DNA of 24,888 nt from an uncultured Bacilli bacterium (lineage in GTDB: Bacteria; Bacillota_I; Bacilli_A; RF39; UBA660), in NCBI GenBank assembly GCA_934098665.1, contig CAKOOO010000013.1:1-24888 (forward strand), read 5' to 3'. A program made the translations under genes and the position numbers. Below the pieces are notes generated by a model. It did no database searches and was not told the origin of the DNA. It worked only from the letters and a program-made list of their open reading frames with translations. Shown piece after piece: positions 22,183 to 24,888 of the stretch (its first letter is position 1; every line of letters starts with the position of its first letter).

Positions 22183-22293
22183 TTTTGTTTTATTACTTTT
22201 TTTCTTGTTTGGAACAAGTTTAACTTTTACACCTTTATATCTAGCAAATTCATATTTTACGCCTTCAGGTAAATTTTTCTTTAATTTTTTCAT
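22180..22293 (-). CDS. Small basic 37-aa protein
   Basis: Open frame from ATG at 22293 to TAA at 22180, 37 residues: it starts MKKLKKNLPEGVKYEF and ends in a lysine-rich tail (NKKKSNKTK). A good ribosome binding site, AAGGAGTGAT, lies at the proper distance. About 14 of 37 residues are lysine or arginine, so it could bind nucleic acid or the membrane surface. It lies between the two pilin-module genes, on the strand of the 152-aa gene and 60 bases after it, and ends at a terminator. I do not recognise the family; the ribosome binding site and the fitting terminator are the support. Confidence 0.6.
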   Translation of the reverse strand: MKKLKKNLPEGVKYEFARYKGVKVKLVPNKKKSNKTK

Positions 22294-22353
22294 TACTATC
22301 ACTCCTTGCAAGCAAGATTATAACATAAAATTGTTTAATTATACAAGATTTTT

Positions 22354-22812
22354 TTATTTAATTACTTGAGAACCACTATTATTTTTATCTTTCTTATTAA
22401 CTGTGTTTGTTTTATTAGAACTATTATTACCATTATTTGTAGTATTTTCACATTCTTTAATATTTAAAATACATTTAGTGCAAACAGCAAAATCACTTTT
22501 AACTTCATGTGACCCATCAATTAAATCCACAAAAGAGGACATAACACTTGGTAAAAAGAAAATACAAATGCCTACTAAAAGTTTAGTAACAAATGTTGTT
22601 AATGATTTAGAAAGTTCTTTGTCATCTTCAGAAATAACAGATTTAGAAAGTTCTATTATACCTGTAACTATAAGTATCAAGGGAACTAATATTTTTAATA
22701 TTATAAATATTATAGAAATTATTTTCATTACTTTCATAACATTTGGGTCAGAGCATGAAAGTGCTTTTAATCCGGCATCTTCAGCCAAAATTAATGATAA
22801 CATATTTTTCAT
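22354..22812 (-). CDS. Two-helix VirB2/pilin-like membrane protein
   Basis: 152-aa protein with a short N-terminus, two membrane helices (about residues 26-51 and 73-96) joined by a charged turn (SVISEDDKELSKSL), and a hydrophilic C-terminus with C-x-x-C (CTKC) and a last N/K/S-rich tail. The size and helix-turn-helix layout are those of VirB2/TrbC pilins and of small T4SS membrane proteins. The helices align without gaps to the C-terminus of the 364-aa protein, including the FFLP motif. AAGGAGG precedes the ATG. The segment before the first helix (LAEDAGLKALSCSD) might be the mature start or an outside loop; no clear signal peptidase site is seen. VirB2 assignment is an inference from topology and neighbourhood. 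Confidence 0.65.
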   Translation of the reverse strand: MKNMLSLILAEDAGLKALSCSDPNVMKVMKIISIIFIILKILVPLILIVTGIIELSKSVISEDDKELSKSLTTFVTKLLVGICIFFLPSVMSSFVDLIDGSHEVKSDFAVCTKCILNIKECENTTNNGNNSSNKTNTVNKKDKNNSGSQVIK

Positions 22813-22868
22813 AGGTCCTCCTTAAATCTATTTAATAATACCATAAATATATATTTTTTGCAATTAAC

Positions 22869-23084
22869 CTATTTTCTATTATATCTTATTGTATCTAAAA
22901 TATTACGAGCATTTTCTTTAGCTACTTCACATTTAACATTATCTTTCTTTGTATTTAATTCAAAATCTATGTCATTTATTTTACTTTGAATAACTTTTTT
23001 TCTCGCTATATCAAAATTATTTAGTGAATTAAGTTCACATAGTAATTTAAACTTTTTTTCTTTTAAATATTCTTGTCTTTCCAT
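22869..23084 (-). CDS. Small charged coiled-coil-like protein (71 aa)
   Basis: 71-aa soluble protein, unrecognised. It is almost all predicted helix with K, E, N and L in heptad-like spacing (EYLKEKKFKLLCELNSLNNF..., then RKKVIQSKINDIDFELNTK), so probably an antiparallel coiled coil. It starts one base after the stop of the pentapeptide repeat gene, with GAGG at 23095-23098 inside that gene. The pair is therefore translated from one message and may act together. Confidence 0.6.
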   Translation of the reverse strand: MERQEYLKEKKFKLLCELNSLNNFDIARKKVIQSKINDIDFELNTKKDNVKCEVAKENARNILDTIRYNRK

Positions 23085-23085
23085 A

Positions 23086-23697
23086 TTATTTAAACCTCAC
23101 TCCTAAATTACCCACAATAAATTGGCTTTGCAATGGATCAATTACTATTCCATATAAAGAGTAATTATCTATTATTAAACCCTCAATATCACATGTAGAA
23201 AAATCTATACCCTCAAGTTTTGTTTGTAAAAATTCTGACTTATTAAAATTAACATTTTTAAAAATTATATTTTTTAAAGTAGACTCTATAAAATTAGTTT
23301 CACTTAAATTAGAATTATCAATTATACATTTAGTTATACGTAAGCCAGAAAAATTTGTATATTTTAAAATAGATTCTTTTATTAAAACATCTTTTAATGA
23401 TGAGTTTATAAGTGATATACCTAATAATTTTGAATTAATAAATTCACATCTTTCAATTAATTTCTCATCAAAATTTTTATTAGATAAATCACAAGATATA
23501 AAAGTGCAATCTATTAAATTAACATTTTTTAGTTCTATATTAGAAAAATCAATATTTTTAAAAATACAGCTATCAAAATCTACATTTTCTATTTTTATAT
23601 TATCTATACAGTTACCTATAAATAATGCATTATTAAATATATTATCTTTAAAAGTATGTTTTTCTGTATATTTAATTTTGGGCTTAATTATATTCAT
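23086..23697 (-). CDS. Pentapeptide repeat protein (Qnr/MfpA-like fold)
   Basis: 203-aa protein made of pentapeptide repeats over about residues 28-180, with L/F/I at every fifth central position (for example CIFKNIDFSNIELKNVNL), folding into a right-handed beta helix. The C-terminal cap LYGIVIDPLQSQFIVGNLGV resembles the ending common to Qnr-like proteins of Firmicutes (G-x-x-V-x-P-x-Q-A-x-x-x-A-x-x-L-G). Such proteins can mimic DNA and protect gyrase, but many have no known target. It is first in a two-gene unit with the 71-aa gene. AAGGAATGA precedes the ATG at 23697. Confidence 0.85.
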   Translation of the reverse strand: MNIIKPKIKYTEKHTFKDNIFNNALFIGNCIDNIKIENVDFDSCIFKNIDFSNIELKNVNLIDCTFISCDLSNKNFDEKLIERCEFINSKLLGISLINSSLKDVLIKESILKYTNFSGLRITKCIIDNSNLSETNFIESTLKNIIFKNVNFNKSEFLQTKLEGIDFSTCDIEGLIIDNYSLYGIVIDPLQSQFIVGNLGVRFK

Positions 23698-23794
23698 AAT
23701 TATTCATTCCTTACAAATTAATGATAACACAGAAAATATATAAAAGGAAATTTTTTATTAACATTTTACATTTGACATTTTTTATAAAAACTCA

Positions 23795-23823
23795 TTTACA
23801 GATAAAAAATATTTTATTACAAT
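23795..23823 (+). promoter_or_regulatory. Sigma-A promoter of the DHH phosphoesterase gene
   Basis: TTTACA (23795-23800), 17-nt spacer, TACAAT (23818-23823): the same hexamers as the TetR operon promoter. The leader would be about 9 bases, with a weak GGTGAAAG ribosome binding site. Confidence 0.6.
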
Positions 23824-23838
23824 GTAATTGGTGAAAGT

Positions 23839-24780
23839 ATGATTAAAAAAATAAGTAATAATAGTAATGTAATTATAATATCTCATATTGCGGATATTGA
23901 TGGAATGGGCTCAATAATTCTTGCTAAAAAATATTATAAAAATTTAGATTATATATTAATTGAAATTAATGAGTTATTAGATATATTTAAAAATACTAAC
24001 TTTTATAACTATGAGATTATCTATGTATGTGATTTAGCCATATCAAAAAGTGTTCAAGAATATTTAGATAATCACCCTGAAATTACCTATAAATTAAAAC
24101 ATTTTGACCATCATGAAACTTGTGAAAATACACCAAAATATATTAATAGTATTGTAAATATAAATAATATCCCTACATGCGCAACAGAGTTATTTTATAA
24201 TTATTTAACCTCTTTAGAAGAAAAATTTAATAAAAACTTTTATAAAACTTATGTAGAAGCCACAAGACAGCAAGATAACTTTGATTTTGGTAATGAAGAA
24301 TATAATGCAAAACTTCTTGCATTTACGCATGCTTTAATTGGACCAGAAAATTATATAGAACTTATTTGTAATTTAAATGATAAAGAAAATTTTAAATTAC
24401 CTAAAATATACGAAGATTTATATATATCTGATTTAGAAAAACAAAAAGAATATACTGATTTTGTTAATAAAAATTTATATGTTACTAATTATAATAAATA
24501 TGTAATTGGTATAACTATTAGTGAGCAATATAGATCTATTGTAGGTAATAATATATGTAAATTAAGACCAGAAATAGATTTTATAATGATAATAAACTTT
24601 AACCGTAATAAAGTTTCCTTAAGAAGTGTAAAAGAAAATATTGATTTAAATGTAATTGGTAAAAAGTTTCATCCAGATGGTGGTGGTCATAAATTATCTG
24701 CGGGATTCTTAATAGACTCAATTTCAATTCCAAAATTAAAAAAATATGTTGATATGTATTTAGAAAACTTAAGCAAATAA
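23839..24780 (+). CDS. DHH/DHHA1 phosphoesterase (oligoribonuclease NrnB-like)
   Basis: 313-aa metal-dependent phosphodiesterase. The N-terminal DHH domain has SHIADIDGMGS (H16, D19, D21), VCDLAIS and the name motif FDHHETCEN; the C-terminal DHHA1 domain has SLRSVKENIDLNVIGKKF and DGGGHKLSAGF, the glycine-rich substrate-binding loop. Length and the DHH-DHHA1 order match NrnB (YngD) of Bacillus, which degrades short RNA pieces. NrnA-type or cyclic-dinucleotide enzymes are possible alternatives, but no GGDEF or PAS part is present. It has its own promoter and a strong terminator, so it is monocistronic. Confidence 0.85.
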   Translation: MIKKISNNSNVIIISHIADIDGMGSIILAKKYYKNLDYILIEINELLDIFKNTNFYNYEIIYVCDLAISKSVQEYLDNHPEITYKLKHFDHHETCENTPKYINSIVNINNIPTCATELFYNYLTSLEEKFNKNFYKTYVEATRQQDNFDFGNEEYNAKLLAFTHALIGPENYIELICNLNDKENFKLPKIYEDLYISDLEKQKEYTDFVNKNLYVTNYNKYVIGITISEQYRSIVGNNICKLRPEIDFIMIINFNRNKVSLRSVKENIDLNVIGKKFHPDGGGHKLSAGFLIDSISIPKLKKYVDMYLENLSK

Positions 24781-24809
24781 AAACTCTCAATTTTTAGAGA
24801 GTATTTTTT
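24781..24809. terminator. Bidirectional terminator between the DHH gene and tRNA-Trp
   Basis: ACTCTC (24783-24788) pairs with GAGAGT (24797-24802). T runs follow on the plus strand (24804-24809) and on the minus strand (TTTTATTT). Confidence 0.85.
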
Positions 24810-24811
24810 AA

Positions 24812-24885
24812 TGGCAGGGGCGGAGAGAATCGAACTCCCATCTAAAGTTTTGGAGACTCCTATGCTACCATTATACCACGCCCCT
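24812..24885 (-). tRNA. trnW: tRNA-Trp (anticodon CCA)
   Basis: On the minus strand, acceptor AGGGGCG pairs with CGCCCCT; the anticodon arm is GGAGT-CTCCAAA-ACTTT with anticodon CCA; the T arm is GGGAG-TTCGATT-CTCTC. Discriminator G and the terminal CCA are encoded. The sequence is the usual bacterial tRNA-Trp type. The D stem has one weak pair and the anticodon stem two G-T pairs. CCA reads only UGG, consistent with UGA as a stop here. The upstream promoter is outside the window. Confidence 0.93.
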
Positions 24886-24888
24886 ACG

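Noticed and set aside
24812..24885. tRNA-Trp as the attachment site of an integrated T4SS element
   Set aside because: No integrase is encoded next to it, and I see no repeat of the tRNA 3' end elsewhere in the window. Unrelated genes (DHH phosphoesterase, pentapeptide protein) separate it from the T4SS genes.

Overview
The window is very AT-rich and comes from a Gram-positive-type (monoderm), low-GC bacterium. Ribosome binding sites are strong (AAAGGAGG type), GTG and TTG starts occur, and TGA is used as a stop (for example at 5440 and 8607), so the code is standard and this is not a Mycoplasma with recoded TGA. Wall-active enzymes (an L,D-transpeptidase and a muramidase/C39 protein) show the cell has peptidoglycan. 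The gene content fits an uncultured, AT-rich Bacilli lineage of the RF39 or 'Mollicutes-related' gut type; that placement is inference.

Left part (1-5440): a GT28-type glycolipid glycosyltransferase, an OmpR-family response regulator with its histidine kinase, an orphan 206-aa protein on the opposite strand, a membrane-anchored HtrA protease, and an 80-aa thioredoxin-fold protein without cysteines. Three exact copies of TTTAAG-N5-TTTAAG lie before the regulator, htrA and the 80-aa gene, each 10 nt upstream of a plausible -10 box. This is the CiaR operator known from streptococci, so the region reads as a small self-regulated envelope-stress regulon.

Middle part (5440-11031): a minus-strand operon of a TetR regulator, an ABC ATPase and two ABC-2 permeases, with overlapping genes and a clear sigma-A promoter containing two palindromes. 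Then a plus-strand L,D-transpeptidase with an apparently leaderless start, and minus-strand VTT/TVP38-family and rhodanese genes.

Right-centre (11079-22812): a type IV secretion system (T4SS)-like locus. In transcription order on the minus strand it holds a VirB6/TrbL-like membrane protein, PrgI/TrsC, a TrsD-like protein, the VirB4/TrsE ATPase, a terminator, a membrane-anchored muramidase plus C39-like peptidase, an unknown anchored extracellular protein, and the VirD4/TraG coupling protein with an NPFM-repeat and acidic tail. Divergent from it is a secreted protein with two four-cysteine repeats and a C-terminal two-helix membrane module. That module matches, without gaps, a 152-aa two-helix protein encoded nearby; both are VirB2/pilin-like candidates. 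No relaxase, integrase or replication gene is in the window, so this may be a resident secretion or adhesion machine rather than a mobile element.

Right end (22869-24888): a 71-aa coiled protein, a Qnr/MfpA-type pentapeptide repeat protein, a DHH/DHHA1 phosphoesterase (NrnB-like), a bidirectional terminator and a complete tRNA-Trp(CCA) on the minus strand. No CRISPR array or insertion sequence was seen, and no gene-free stretch exceeds 300 bases; the longest, about 254 bases (20797-21050), is the divergent promoter region of the T4SS locus.
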